Shown: one piece after another, positions 27,901-36,167 of the stretch
Numbering within the stretch: the first letter of the stretch is position 1
Layout: every line of letters starts with the position of its first letter
Assembly: GCF_001971725.1 (NCBI RefSeq)
Contig: NZ_CP019388.1
Span: 2,108,001 to 2,172,000, forward strand
Reading direction: 5' to 3'
DNA from: Winogradskyella sp. J14-2
GTDB lineage: Bacteria > Bacteroidota > Bacteroidia > Flavobacteriales > Flavobacteriaceae
Length of the DNA: 64,000 bases
Position numbers and translations under genes: made by a program
The notes under the pieces: model-generated
The model's input: the letters and a program-made list of their open reading frames with translations, nothing else
Database searches by the model: none
What the model was told of the DNA's origin: nothing

Positions 27901-28029
27901 AAAAATGAATTATCGGCCAAGATTGAAAAGCAATTAGCAGCATTTAATACTATTTTAACTAATGAGGTGAAAGCCTTTAATGCTGCGTTTAACAAAAAGC
28001 AATTAAATTATTTATTTGTTGAAGATTAA
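24943..28029 (+). CDS. Secreted VPS10/sortilin-like BNR-repeat beta-propeller protein
   Basis: The 1028-residue protein has a signal peptide (about 1-21, ending DAQ) and a long beta-propeller region (about 30-760) with repeated WKTTNGG, WKSEDAGKTW, KSIDGGKTWR and RSDDGGETW motifs, the BNR/Asp-box hairpins of the sortilin/VPS10 and xyloglucanase-like propellers. The C-terminal 200 residues are helical and charged (about 880-1000). It is often annotated as glycosyl hydrolase, but no catalytic site can be identified here, so a ligand-binding or scaffold role is equally likely. It follows the MATE gene by 53 bp. Confidence 0.8.
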   Translation: MRLSTILTVILLSFFSTNLDAQNFKETDYGALEYRLLGPFRGGRSAAVTGVPNQPNLYYFGATGGGIWKTTNGGREWENISDGFFGGSIGAIAVSKSDPNVIYVGGGEKTVRGNVSSGYGIWKSEDAGKTWTESGLKNSRHVPRITIHPTNHNIVYAAVLGNIYKPTQERGIYKSIDGGKTWRKTLFANEHAGVVDLIMDPTNPRILYASTWRVQRTPYSLSSGGEGSALWKSTDSGETWTEISTKKGFPKGILGIIGVTVSPLNNQRIWAIVENKDDGGLYRSDDGGETWTQVNNERKLRQRAWYYTRVYADTEDVNTVYVLNVRYHKSTDGGKTFGTYNAPHGDHHDLWIAPENPNRMIIGDDGGAQVTYDGGETWSTYHNQPTSQFYRVTTDNAFPYRIYAAQQDNSTIRIPHRTDGYAITEDDWESTAGGESAHIAVDPEDNDIVYGGSYDGFLTRVNHKTGTVRAINVWPDNPMGHGAEGMKYRFQWNFPIIFSKHNPNRLYTFSQHVHVTENEGQSWDIISPDLTRNDPEKLKSSGGPITQDNTSVEYYCTIFAAQESPLKEGLLWVGSDDGLIHITQDGGKTWNNVTPKGMPEWMMINSIEPSAFDEGTCYVAGTKYKTGDFAPYLYKTTDYGKTWKKITNGINAEHFTRVLREDPKRKGLLYAGTETGMYISFNDGNDWKPFQLNLPIVPITDATIKDNNLIVATQGRSLWIIDDLTLIHQLYDADLSKNVLFKPKATYRMRGGSRKGSKTSGTNHPNGVITYFNLKDYNEDDKVSLTYFDTEGDTIKTFSNKDKKNILKVEKGANQFVWDMTYDGAEQLKGMILWWASLEGPRAIPGDYNVSLNVNGEEQSQPFTILADPRAESTLVDMQQQFEFIKDVNKTMDEAHKSIKKIRNINAQLSAFQTQYKDDKNVKDLVEKAKALEEQLSNIEKELYQTKNRSGQDPLNFPIKLTNKLGHLNSLVRMGDFAPTEQDIAVKNELSAKIEKQLAAFNTILTNEVKAFNAAFNKKQLNYLFVED

Positions 28030-28043
28030 ATCTAATTTTGTCG

Positions 28044-28062
28044 TGCTGAATTTATTTCAGCA
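28044..28062. repeat. Short hairpin downstream of the VPS10-like gene
   Basis: TGCTGAA and TTCAGCA (7 bp) surround a TTTAT loop; there is no T-run, so a classical terminator is unlikely. GTCGTGCTGAA...TTCAGCATC resembles a dispersed Bacteroidetes palindrome. The rest of 28030-28166 shows nothing else clear. Confidence 0.45.
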
Positions 28063-28166
28063 TCCTAGAAGAAGAGATTTAACTATGAGCTAATTAAACG
28101 TTAATAATCTGAAACAACACTGCGACAAGTTCTGTGTGACCATTCAGGTTTCGAAGTCCCTCTTAC

Positions 28167-28715
28167 ATGGAATACTACAACTACATAAAATCACTTCATC
28201 TTATTTTTGTAATCACTTGGTTTGCAGGTCTGTTTTACATTCCAAGGCTGTTTGTATATCAAATTGAAGCGTTTCATAAACCTTCGCCAGAAAAAGAAAT
28301 TTTGGGAAAGCAACTGAAATTAATGGCAAAACGCTTATGGTTTATTATTACTTGGCCTTCTGCAATTTTAGCAACATTATTTGCGATATGGTTAATGATT
28401 TTAATGCCAGCTTGGTTTCAGCAAGGTTGGATGCACGTAAAACTAACCTTTGTACTGCTGCTTTTTATATACCATTACAAAACGCATATATACTACAAAC
28501 AACTTCAAAAAGATGATGTAAAAGTAACCTCAAACTATATGCGTATTTGGAACGAAGGAGCCACTTTTATCCTCTTTGCAGTGGTGTTTTTGGTGATTCT
28601 AAAAAGTACAGTGAATTGGGTTTTTGGTGTAATAGGCATAGTTGTTCTTGGTGTACTTATAATGTTAGGATTTAAGCTATACAAACGTATACGTGAAAAA
28701 AATCCAGATGCCTAA
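28167..28715 (+). CDS. hemJ: HemJ/CopD-like protoporphyrinogen oxidase (UPF0093) candidate
   Basis: The 182-residue membrane protein has four hydrophobic helices. The HemJ landmarks are present: KSLHLIFVITWFAGLFYIPRLFVY with the conserved H11, and QGWMHVKLTFVLLLFIYHY with the conserved His-Val-Lys. HemJ oxidises protoporphyrinogen IX to protoporphyrin IX and carries a heme b on the conserved histidine. No HemG or HemY is seen in the window, and neighbouring heme genes make this the probable oxidase. FVYQ replaces the FVYH common in other phyla. The gene is annotated as CopD family in some genomes; the HemJ assignment is family-based inference. Confidence 0.8.
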   Translation: MEYYNYIKSLHLIFVITWFAGLFYIPRLFVYQIEAFHKPSPEKEILGKQLKLMAKRLWFIITWPSAILATLFAIWLMILMPAWFQQGWMHVKLTFVLLLFIYHYKTHIYYKQLQKDDVKVTSNYMRIWNEGATFILFAVVFLVILKSTVNWVFGVIGIVVLGVLIMLGFKLYKRIREKNPDA

Positions 28716-28755
28716 TTGGCTTGATTATTGCTATATTTAGTCCATTAATAAGCTG

Positions 28756-30207
28756 ATGAAAATTAAAAAACTGTCTCTACGATCTCGAATATTCATTGCT
28801 ATGATACTCTTGGTATTATTGGCATCTGTATTAATTGCTGCCGTAACAATATATCAGTATAATGAAGAAGCAAGAGATTATCACAGAGAGCGCCTAGAAC
28901 GAAAAGAAAAAGCAATTAGAAAAAGTATAGAATTTACTATACAAGAAACTACTTATCCTGTAACAACAGAGAACATACCATTGATTTTTAAGGATGCCAT
29001 TTTTGATATAGATGCCGTTCATAATTTACAGATCAATCTTTATGACTTAGAAGGTGAACTTTTAAAAAGCTCCAAACGTACCATATTAAGAGATTCGTCA
29101 GATAGATGCCTTAATGCTGAAGTTCTAAATGCCCTGTCAAATACCGCAGAGCATAGGTATGTTAGTAAGCAAGAAGAAAATGGACAAACCTTCCAATCAT
29201 CTTACTCTTATATAACAGATGGTAAATTTAAAAACTTAGCCATTCTTAATTTACCATACTTAGAAAATGATGACTTTTTAAATAGAGAGCTTAATGAATT
29301 TTTAATGCGTTTGGGTTATGCCTATTTAGCAATGATACTTGCGGCTATTGTATTTGCTTATTTCATTTCAAAATATATTACCAAATCATTAAAAACGATA
29401 AGTGATAAAATGAATGAAACTAGGCTTGAAAAACGCAACAAAAAAATTCAAGTTGATGCAACAAGCGAAGAAATAGAAACGCTGGTTAATTCTTACAATA
29501 GCATGATAGATGAACTCGAAGCCAGTGCAGTAAAACTGGCCACAAGCGAGCGTGAGCAAGCTTGGAGAGAAATGGCAAAGCAAGTGGCCCATGAGATTAA
29601 AAACCCGTTAACACCAATGCGACTGAGTGTGCAGAGTTTTCAACGCAAGTTTAACCCTAATGATGAGAACATTCACCAAAAGGTCAATGAGTACAGTAAC
29701 ACACTCATTCAGCAGATAGACACCATGAGTTCTATTGCATCGGCATTTTCTAATTTTGCTAAAATGCCTGCTCAAAAATCAGAAAATCTCGATGTTGTAC
29801 ATATAGTAAAACTGGCATTAGATATTTTTAATGAAGACTATATCTCTTTTGAAGCAGAAGCAGAAGAAATAATTGCTAAATTCGACCGAACGCAGCTTAT
29901 TAGAGTAGTAACTAATTTGGTTAAAAACTCCATACAAGCCATACCAGATAACAGCAAAAATCCAAGTATAAAGGTTAAAGTGTTTTCAGACAAGACAGAG
30001 GTTAAAATCACCGTAGAAGATAATGGTAACGGAATTGCCGAGGAGACTAAATCTAAAATCTTTGAGCCAAAGTTTACCACAAAGTCAAGCGGAATGGGCT
30101 TAGGATTAGCAATGGTGAAAAATATTGTGGAAACCTTTAAAGGAAGTATTACCTTTACATCTCAAGAAGGAAAAGGTACACTATTCACTGTGGCTTTTCC
30201 TAAATAA
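28756..30207 (+). CDS. Membrane sensor histidine kinase, NtrY-like
   Basis: The 483 residues have TM1 (about 12-34), an extracytoplasmic sensor region (35-187), TM2 (about 188-206), HAMP (207-258), a HisKA domain with the phosphoacceptor H279 in VAHEIKNPLTPMRLSVQSF, and HATPase_c with NLVKNSIQAIPDNSKNP, ITVEDNGNGI and GMGLGLAMVKNIVE. The NPLTP H-box is typical of NtrY-type kinases. No response regulator is adjacent, so its partner is elsewhere. It lies 40 bp after hemJ. Confidence 0.88.
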   Translation: MKIKKLSLRSRIFIAMILLVLLASVLIAAVTIYQYNEEARDYHRERLERKEKAIRKSIEFTIQETTYPVTTENIPLIFKDAIFDIDAVHNLQINLYDLEGELLKSSKRTILRDSSDRCLNAEVLNALSNTAEHRYVSKQEENGQTFQSSYSYITDGKFKNLAILNLPYLENDDFLNRELNEFLMRLGYAYLAMILAAIVFAYFISKYITKSLKTISDKMNETRLEKRNKKIQVDATSEEIETLVNSYNSMIDELEASAVKLATSEREQAWREMAKQVAHEIKNPLTPMRLSVQSFQRKFNPNDENIHQKVNEYSNTLIQQIDTMSSIASAFSNFAKMPAQKSENLDVVHIVKLALDIFNEDYISFEAEAEEIIAKFDRTQLIRVVTNLVKNSIQAIPDNSKNPSIKVKVFSDKTEVKITVEDNGNGIAEETKSKIFEPKFTTKSSGMGLGLAMVKNIVETFKGSITFTSQEGKGTLFTVAFPK

Positions 30208-30264
30208 TAAATTTGCCATCCTAGATTAGTTTTAGGATATTATAAGTAAAATTAATACAATATT

Positions 30265-31047
30265 ATGTCTTACAACAATATACTTTCAGACTACCAAAAC
30301 GGTATCACGATCATTACTATTAACCGACCAAAAAAGTTAAATGCTTTAAATAAAGACACAATTCAAGAGCTTCACCATGCTTTCGATGAAGCAAACAAAA
30401 ATTCAGAAACAAAAGTAATTATCATTACAGGAAGTGGAGAAAAAGCTTTTGTAGCAGGTGCAGATATAAGTGAGTTCGCAGATTTTAATGTTGAAGAAGG
30501 AGGGAAGCTAGCAGTGCAAGGGCAGACATTATTATTTGACTTTGTAGAAAACCTAAGTACTCCCGTTATTGCAGCTGTAAATGGATTTGCGCTTGGCGGA
30601 GGTTTAGAACTAGCCATGGCATGCCATTTTAGAGTAGCAAGCACCAATGCTAAAATGGGCTTACCAGAAACATCCTTGGGAGTAATTCCCGGTTATGGTG
30701 GCACACAGCGCCTACCACAACTAGTTGGTAAGGGAAGAGCGATGGAAATGATAATGACCGCAGGTATGGTTGATGCCAACCAAGCCCTTAACTACGGCCT
30801 TGTAAACCATGTTGTTGACCAAGAAGGCTTACTTGGTTTTTGCGAAAGTATTGCCAATAAAATAATGCGAAATTCATCAGTTGCAATATCTGAAGCAATC
30901 AAAGCCGTAAACGCCAATTATAAAGATGGTGTTAATGGTTTTGAGGTAGAAATTAGAGCCTTTGGAGATTGTTTTGGCACCGAAGATTTCACCGAGGGAA
31001 CGACAGCTTTTCTCGAAAAACGTAAAGCCGTTTTTCCTGGGAAATGA
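30265..31047 (+). CDS. Enoyl-CoA hydratase/isomerase family protein
   Basis: The 260-residue crotonase-fold protein has the oxyanion-hole segment AFVAGADISEFADF and the signature GFALGGGLELAMACHFRVAS followed by MGLPETSLGVIPGYGGTQRLPQLVG, where the catalytic glutamates of hydratases lie (E in GLPETSLG). It most likely hydrates short-chain enoyl-CoA in beta-oxidation or amino-acid catabolism in the cytoplasm. No other beta-oxidation gene is nearby. A 6-bp inverted repeat (ATCCTA 30218-30223 / TAGGAT 30233-30238) precedes it. Confidence 0.9.
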   Translation: MSYNNILSDYQNGITIITINRPKKLNALNKDTIQELHHAFDEANKNSETKVIIITGSGEKAFVAGADISEFADFNVEEGGKLAVQGQTLLFDFVENLSTPVIAAVNGFALGGGLELAMACHFRVASTNAKMGLPETSLGVIPGYGGTQRLPQLVGKGRAMEMIMTAGMVDANQALNYGLVNHVVDQEGLLGFCESIANKIMRNSSVAISEAIKAVNANYKDGVNGFEVEIRAFGDCFGTEDFTEGTTAFLEKRKAVFPGK

Positions 31048-31194
31048 TTATATATTTTCATTTAGTCAGCATCTTACAATACTCTTCCTACAAAATTTGT
31101 GAATAACCAAACCACTTTTCAACAATGTAAAGCGTTGTAAATAGGTAATTTTAATGCGTTGCTTTTTCAAGTTTACGCATTTTAATTAGCTATT

Positions 31195-32268
31195 ATGAAA
31201 CCGAAAACCATCATTAAGGGACGAGGAGCCCAAGGGAATATTCATAACCGTTTTTTTGAGTTGTCTCATGAAATGCGCAATGATTTTTTAGAGTACTGCC
31301 ATAAAGAAGGAGAGGTTGCAGATAATAATAAAACACAATATCTTAATGTGTTTCCTAAAACCATAGTCAATAAAGTAAAAAGTCCAGATGTTGGCATGGC
31401 CTATTCCATGAATATGTATCAAGGCTGTGAGCATGGATGTGTTTATTGCTATGCTCGTAATAGCCATGAGTTTTGGGGTTACAGTGCTGGCTTAGATTTT
31501 GAACGACGAATCTTAGTTAAAAAAGATGCTCCTAAGCTGTTAGAAAATTTATTAAAAACGAAAAGCTGGAAAGCACATACCATTGTAATGTCTGGTAATA
31601 CAGATTGTTACCAACCAGCGGAACAGAAATTTCAATTAACGCAACAATGCTTAGATGTGTTTTTAAAGTATAGGCATCCTGTAGCAATAATTACAAAAAA
31701 CTCTCTTATACTTAGGGATATAGAACTTTTAAAAGCACTTGCAAAAGACAATTTAATTGCGGTAAATATATCAATAACATCATTATCAGAGGAAACGAGA
31801 CGTATTTTAGAGCCACGTACCGCAACTATAAAAAGACGACTTCAAACCGTAAAAGAACTTAGTGATAACGGAATTCCGGTAAATGTAATGTTGGCGACAA
31901 TAATACCCTCTATCAATAGTCATGAAATATTACCCATGGCAAAGGCAGTTTCTGAAGCTGGAGCGTTGAGCATTGCACACACTATTGTAAGATTAAATGG
32001 AGCTATAGGAGGAATTTTTACCGATTGGATTAAAAAAACACTACCAGATAGAGCAGATAAGGTTTTACACCAAATTGAACACTGTCATGGAGGCACTTTA
32101 AACGAAAGCAGATATGGTGTAAGAATGCGAGGAGAAGGGCAAATAGCAAAGCAAATAAATGACCTTATTGCTTTAGCAAGACTAAAATATTTTAGGGAGA
32201 AATCTATGCCAAAGCTCAATACAGGCTTGCATGAGCATTATAAAGATGGGCAGATGAAGTTATTCTAA
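31195..32268 (+). CDS. PA0069 family radical SAM protein
   Basis: The 357-residue protein carries the radical SAM Cys motif CEHGCVYC (C-x3-C-x2-C) followed by YARNSHEFWGYSAGLDF, the hallmark of the PA0069/Rv2578c group related to spore photoproduct lyase. The 4Fe-4S cluster would cleave S-adenosylmethionine to the 5'-deoxyadenosyl radical. The substrate is unknown; association with DNA damage genes is reported for the group but no such gene is adjacent here. It is preceded by 147 bp of AT-rich sequence without a gene and followed by a strong terminator. Confidence 0.85.
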   Translation: MKPKTIIKGRGAQGNIHNRFFELSHEMRNDFLEYCHKEGEVADNNKTQYLNVFPKTIVNKVKSPDVGMAYSMNMYQGCEHGCVYCYARNSHEFWGYSAGLDFERRILVKKDAPKLLENLLKTKSWKAHTIVMSGNTDCYQPAEQKFQLTQQCLDVFLKYRHPVAIITKNSLILRDIELLKALAKDNLIAVNISITSLSEETRRILEPRTATIKRRLQTVKELSDNGIPVNVMLATIIPSINSHEILPMAKAVSEAGALSIAHTIVRLNGAIGGIFTDWIKKTLPDRADKVLHQIEHCHGGTLNESRYGVRMRGEGQIAKQINDLIALARLKYFREKSMPKLNTGLHEHYKDGQMKLF

Positions 32269-32273
32269 AAAAC

Positions 32274-32297
32274 AAAGTGGGCTTTATGCCCACTTTT
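32274..32297 (+). terminator. Intrinsic terminator of the radical SAM gene
   Basis: The 9-bp perfect stem AAAGTGGGC (32274-32282) and GCCCACTTT (32288-32296) has a TTTAT loop, ends in a T tract and starts 6 nt after the stop codon. A-rich bases upstream could let it also act on the minus strand for the gene at 32335. Confidence 0.8.
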
Positions 32298-32334
32298 GAA
32301 GTAAAAAAATAACTAATATATAAACAATCAAAAT

Positions 32335-32892
32335 TTATATCCTAAAACTTTTAGAGTAGACTCTACCATTAGACCTAATGATGGCGGTGTAATTCCCAAT
32401 GATGGTTTTATCTAATTTATATACTCTGTTTAAGATGTCTTTTCCTTCAATTTTTTCAGTGTGGATTAATTCATCTTCAAAGTAAAGCTCAACTTTCATT
32501 TTGTTGGTATCTAAGCCAATTTTTGAAATAATCAGTAACTCATCTTCAGGTCTTATAACAGGTTTGTAAATTTTGTTTTGGGTATGTACTAATAGTGTAA
32601 CCTCCTTGTTTTCAACTTTTAGGTCAACAACGTCAATTTCAAAATCTTTACTGATTTCTACAGTATAAATTCCGTTCTTAAGCTGACTAAAATCAAAGAG
32701 TCTAACAAGGTTACCGCTATGTTTAATACGACCGCTAAAAATAACTTCTCCCGAAGCGTTTGTAACAGAAAGATTATGCCCTTCATTAACAAACTTAAAA
32801 ATCGGTATATCTTTTACAGTCTCACTTGCGTAGCTTATAGATGTTCCCAATATTACTGCTACTACCAAAATACTTTTAATTAGTGTTTTCAT
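32335..32892 (-). CDS. Hypothetical secreted beta-rich protein
   Basis: I prefer the ATG at 32892 (185 residues, MKTLIKSILVVAVILGTSISYAS), which gives a standard signal peptide; the longer start at 32928 would add 12 non-signal-like residues. The mature protein consists of alternating strands with two similar halves, each ending in a YTVEI / YTAII strand, the second ending in SKSFRI. This resembles Bacteroidetes secreted proteins with a sorting-domain-like sandwich, but there is no clear YPNP motif. No function is assigned. It is divergent from the AraC gene at 33102. Confidence 0.65.
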   Translation of the reverse strand: MKTLIKSILVVAVILGTSISYASETVKDIPIFKFVNEGHNLSVTNASGEVIFSGRIKHSGNLVRLFDFSQLKNGIYTVEISKDFEIDVVDLKVENKEVTLLVHTQNKIYKPVIRPEDELLIISKIGLDTNKMKVELYFEDELIHTEKIEGKDILNRVYKLDKTIIGNYTAIIRSNGRVYSKSFRI

Positions 32893-33101
32893 TTTTTCTT
32901 TTTTTTGGTTAAACGAAATTAACACCACAAATGTATACTGATAAGTAGTAGTCTAAAACAACAACTTTGGCATATTTATATGTTAAATTACCCCTAAAGC
33001 AACTATAAATATTATAAGCGGTTAAAATAGCATACAATAGTGATAATTTTATATATAAATGAAGTATATTAAGCAGTAACTTTGTGCCAAAATAGTTAGT
33101 C

Positions 33102-33974
33102 GTGAGTACAAGAAAACCCATTTTAGAAAAAATAAGCCCAGAATTTGGTAGCTCTATTAAAGTTACAAAGCATGACGCATATATAGGAGAAAAAAAACCG
33201 TTCTGGCATTTTCATCCCGAAATAGAATTGGTTTATGTTAATAGAGGAAAGGGAAAGCGTCATATAGGTAATCATTTGTCTTATTTTAATAACAGTCAAC
33301 TCTTACTTATAGGTTCTAATTTACCACACAATGGGTTTACAGATCGTTTTACAGTCAATGGTTCTGAAACCGTAGTGCAGTTTCTTCCTGAGTTTTTAGG
33401 CGAACGTTTTTTCAAAATTCCAGAAATGGAAAAAATCAAGAATCTGTTTGAACGTGCAAAGAGCGGAATCCTATTTGGCATCCCTACAAAACAAAAATTA
33501 GGAAAAAAGATAGAGAAATTGTCTGAAAAAGAGGGCTTTAAAAAAATATTAATTCTGCTAGAAATTTTACATCATTTAGCAAAAGCAGAAGACTATACGA
33601 TCCTTAATGCAGATGGTTATAGGTTTGAAACCGAACCACAAGATAGTGCCAAAATAGATACAATTTTTAAGTATGTAAACGAGCATTTTAGAGACCACAT
33701 AAGTCTTGATGATATAGCTAATAAAGTAAGTATGACTGTGCCAGCATTTTGTAGGTACTTTAAGAAAGTAACAGGAAAAACCTTTACAAAACTTGTTAAT
33801 GAGTATAGAGTAGTGCATGCTACCAAACTACTTACCGAAAGCCAAATGAGTATAACAGAAATTAGTTTTGAATGCGGATTTAATAACTTTTCGCACTTCA
33901 ATAAACTTTTTAAAGAATTTACCGGTAAAAGCGCGTCAAAATATAGAAGTGAGGTAAAGTTAATTGTTCAATAA
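33102..33974 (+). CDS. AraC family transcriptional regulator with cupin sensor
   Basis: The 290 residues start at GTG (33102), 17 nt after a TAACTTTG -7-like box (33077-33084); no ATG fits better. The N-terminal cupin (about 20-110; KPFWHFHPEIELVYVNRGKGKRHIGNH) is of the AraC_binding type. The C-terminal double helix-turn-helix (about 190-290) includes ISLDDIANKVSMTVPAFCRYFKKVTG and MSITEISFECGFNNFSHFNKLFKEFTG. Such regulators often control sugar or envelope genes. Immediate neighbours are the divergent secreted protein (32335) and a small gene 14 bp downstream. Confidence 0.87.
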   Translation: MSTRKPILEKISPEFGSSIKVTKHDAYIGEKKPFWHFHPEIELVYVNRGKGKRHIGNHLSYFNNSQLLLIGSNLPHNGFTDRFTVNGSETVVQFLPEFLGERFFKIPEMEKIKNLFERAKSGILFGIPTKQKLGKKIEKLSEKEGFKKILILLEILHHLAKAEDYTILNADGYRFETEPQDSAKIDTIFKYVNEHFRDHISLDDIANKVSMTVPAFCRYFKKVTGKTFTKLVNEYRVVHATKLLTESQMSITEISFECGFNNFSHFNKLFKEFTGKSASKYRSEVKLIVQ

Positions 33975-33988
33975 AAAAACTAAAGGAG

Positions 33989-34162
33989 ATGAAAGATAAA
34001 ATTAATGTTGCCATAGAATATTATACAAAGCAAGGGGATGAAATCTTAAAGAACGTAAATACCAAAACCAATATTACGGCAGATGAACTTATAAAATATG
34101 GGGAAGAAATGGCAGTTATTGAATATAAACTAACAGCTCTAGAAGTAGCAAAAGAAAGTTAG
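33989..34162 (+). CDS. Small hypothetical protein of 57 residues
   Basis: ATG 33989 is preceded by AAAGGAG (ribosome-binding-like) and the frame runs to TAG at 34160-34162, encoding MKDKINVAIEYYTKQGDEI... to LEVAKES. It is helical, charged and free of hydrophobic segments. It begins 14 bp after the AraC stop on the same strand and ends 1 bp before the stop of the convergent HD gene, filling the gap exactly. I do not recognise a family. The good ribosome-binding site and tight packing support a real gene. Confidence 0.6.
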   Translation: MKDKINVAIEYYTKQGDEILKNVNTKTNITADELIKYGEEMAVIEYKLTALEVAKES

Positions 34163-34163
34163 T

Positions 34164-34820
34164 TTATTTTTCGCCATTCCACTCTTCAAAAAACTGCTTT
34201 AAATAAGCTTCCATAAAGGCATGGCGATTCTCTGCAATAGACTTTGCAGTTAAAGTATGCATCTGGTCTTTTAGCAATAGTAATTTTTCGTAAAAATGAT
34301 TAATAGTAGGAGCTTTAGCAGCTTTGTATTCTGCTTTGGTCATATTAAGATTTGGAGCAATATCCGGATTATATAAAGCACGGTTTTTAAATCCGCCATA
34401 ATTAAAACAGCGCGCAATACCAATGGCTCCAATAGCATCTAACCGATCTGCGTCTTGCACAACGTCCATTTCTCTAGAACTGAACGAAGCATCTAAATCA
34501 AAAGAATTTTTAAAAGACATGTTCTCAATAATTTGGGTTACATGCTCAATGACAGCGCTGTCTACATTATGTTGTAATAGAAATTGTGAAGCTTTTTTGG
34601 GACCTATAGTTTCATCACCATCATAAAATTTTGGGTCTGCAATATCGTGCAGCAAAGCAGCTAGCTCAACCACTAATAAATCTACATTTTCGCACTTAGA
34701 AATTAACTTAGCATTATTGTAAACTCGCAAGGTATGAAACCAATCGTGTCCTCCTTCGGCATTTTTAAGTGTTTCTTTTACAAAGGCTTTTGTAGCGTCT
34801 ATTAACCCAAGTTGTTTCAT
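34164..34820 (-). CDS. HD domain metal-dependent phosphohydrolase
   Basis: The 218-residue protein has the HD signature: H in GGHDWFHTLRVYNNA (about 23-37), the HD pair in ALLHDIADPKFYDGD and the later D in VQDADRLDAIGAIGIAR, matching the H...HD...D pattern of uncharacterised YedJ-like nucleases/phosphohydrolases (Flavobacterial HD family). It is probably a cytosolic nucleotide or phosphoester hydrolase; substrate unknown. Its start overlaps the plsC-like gene by 4 nt, so the two are coupled. Confidence 0.83.
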   Translation of the reverse strand: MKQLGLIDATKAFVKETLKNAEGGHDWFHTLRVYNNAKLISKCENVDLLVVELAALLHDIADPKFYDGDETIGPKKASQFLLQHNVDSAVIEHVTQIIENMSFKNSFDLDASFSSREMDVVQDADRLDAIGAIGIARCFNYGGFKNRALYNPDIAPNLNMTKAEYKAAKAPTINHFYEKLLLLKDQMHTLTAKSIAENRHAFMEAYLKQFFEEWNGEK

Positions 34821-35554
34821 TTTAATATACTGTTTTTTACTTGCGCTTCAACGATATTAATTAATTCAAACTTATCCTCATAATGATTAGCTTTTATTGG
34901 CTTGTGGACTAAAAAAGAAATATGAGCCCCTAAACCCATAGGAAACTTACCATATTTAAGTGTTTTCCAAGAGTTATTTATTGTAATGGGTACGACTAAA
35001 GCATTTGGAGCATGCTCTATCATAGTGAGTAAACCTTTGGTCTTAAAAGGTTTTGGGTTTCCGTCTCTACTTCTTGTACCTTCCGGAAAAATAACTGCAG
35101 CCCATTTGTTTTGTTCAATACGTTTTGCAAAATTTTCAATCGCTTTTATAGAACCCACGGCGTCTTTTCTATCTATAAGTACAGAGCCACCATGACGTAA
35201 ATTATAAGAAACGCTTGGTATGCCTTTGCCTAGTTCTTTTTTACTAATAAATTTTACATGGTGTTTGCGCAAATACCAAATTAAGGGTGGTATATCGTAC
35301 ATACTTTGATGATTGCTAACTATTATAAGTGGTACATTTTTTTCTATGGTATAAGGGTTGGTAAAAGAGAATGTGGTGCCCAGTACATTTAAGCTACGCA
35401 TGATAAAAAATTGCAACCAATCCACACTTACTTTGTGCGCTCTGTAACCAAACATATTTTTACAAAACCATTGTATAGGATGAAATATGACCAAGGTTAA
35501 TCCAAAGCAAATAAAATATAAAATGGTTAAGGGATAGGCTAATAGTTTTTGCAT
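34817..35554 (-). CDS. plsC: 1-acyl-sn-glycerol-3-phosphate acyltransferase (PlsC family)
   Basis: I take ATG 35554 (MQKLLAYPL, 245 residues); the longer frame to 35578 begins with TTG. Motif I VSNHQSMYDIP (H-x4-D), motif III VIFPEGTRSRDG and motif IV ALVVPITINN of the PlsC/AGPAT family are present. The enzyme acylates lysophosphatidic acid to phosphatidic acid at the inner membrane. The N-terminal hydrophobic segment (about 5-25) anchors it. It overlaps the HD hydrolase start by 4 nt. Substrate could be a related lysolipid. Confidence 0.88.
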   Translation of the reverse strand: MQKLLAYPLTILYFICFGLTLVIFHPIQWFCKNMFGYRAHKVSVDWLQFFIMRSLNVLGTTFSFTNPYTIEKNVPLIIVSNHQSMYDIPPLIWYLRKHHVKFISKKELGKGIPSVSYNLRHGGSVLIDRKDAVGSIKAIENFAKRIEQNKWAAVIFPEGTRSRDGNPKPFKTKGLLTMIEHAPNALVVPITINNSWKTLKYGKFPMGLGAHISFLVHKPIKANHYEDKFELINIVEAQVKNSILK

Positions 35555-35590
35555 ACTACAAAAGTATAGTAATGCCAATGAAGCACAAAA

Positions 35591-35616
35591 AAACCACGAA
35601 TTAATTCGTGGTTTTT
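35591..35616 (-). terminator. Intrinsic terminator of the bacilliredoxin gene
   Basis: A perfect 24-bp palindrome (AAACCACGAATT at 35591-35602 with AATTCGTGGTTT at 35603-35614) is flanked by A/T runs, 21 bp after the stop of the 35637 gene. Symmetry allows bidirectional action. Confidence 0.8.
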
Positions 35617-35636
35617 AAAAGTATAGACTTTAATTT

Positions 35637-36047
35637 TTAGCAATGCTCATTATAAGCATCCATAAGATTTTCGGCAATTAATTCTGCAGGACGGCCCTCA
35701 ATGTGGTGGCGCTCTAACATGTGTACCAATTCTCCATCTTTAAATAATGCCATACTTGGCGAGCTTGGTGGAAATGGAATCATAAACTCTCTAGCTTTAT
35801 CAGTGGCTTCTTTATCTACACCTGCAAAAACGGTTACTAAATTGTCTGGGCGTTTTGCGTTGCTTAAGCTTATTCGAGCACCTGGTCTTGCATTGGCTGC
35901 AGCACATCCACATACCGAATTAACAACCACTAAAGTTGTGCCTTCTTTTGCTATGGCTTGTTCTACAGCTTCACTTGTATGTAATTCTTCAAACCCAACG
36001 TTTGTTAAATCTTCACGCATTGGTTTTACTAATTCTGCTGGATACAT
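35637..36047 (-). CDS. BrxA/BrxB family bacilliredoxin
   Basis: The 136-residue protein of the YphP/YqiW family carries the CGC active-site motif (C46-G-C48 in SVCGCAAANARPG). It removes bacillithiol from mixed disulfides on proteins in Bacillus. Bacteroidetes also possess bacillithiol synthesis genes in some genera. The N-terminal MYPAELVKPMREDL and C-terminal EGRPAELIAENL match the family. It is monocistronic, with its own terminator on the left and the DnaJ gene divergent on the right. Confidence 0.88.
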   Translation of the reverse strand: MYPAELVKPMREDLTNVGFEELHTSEAVEQAIAKEGTTLVVVNSVCGCAAANARPGARISLSNAKRPDNLVTVFAGVDKEATDKAREFMIPFPPSSPSMALFKDGELVHMLERHHIEGRPAELIAENLMDAYNEHC

Positions 36048-36167
36048 ATTTTATTATTTTTTAATTATCGATTGTAAAGTGCAAAGATACCAAATGTGTA
36101 ACAATTAATATCAGTAATGTACTAACTAATAGTATATTTACACATTCATAAAATCTATAGTTAATAT

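Noticed and set aside
28030..28166. Small gene between the VPS10-like gene and hemJ
   Set aside because: No frame with start codon and coding character is present; only a dispersed palindrome is seen.
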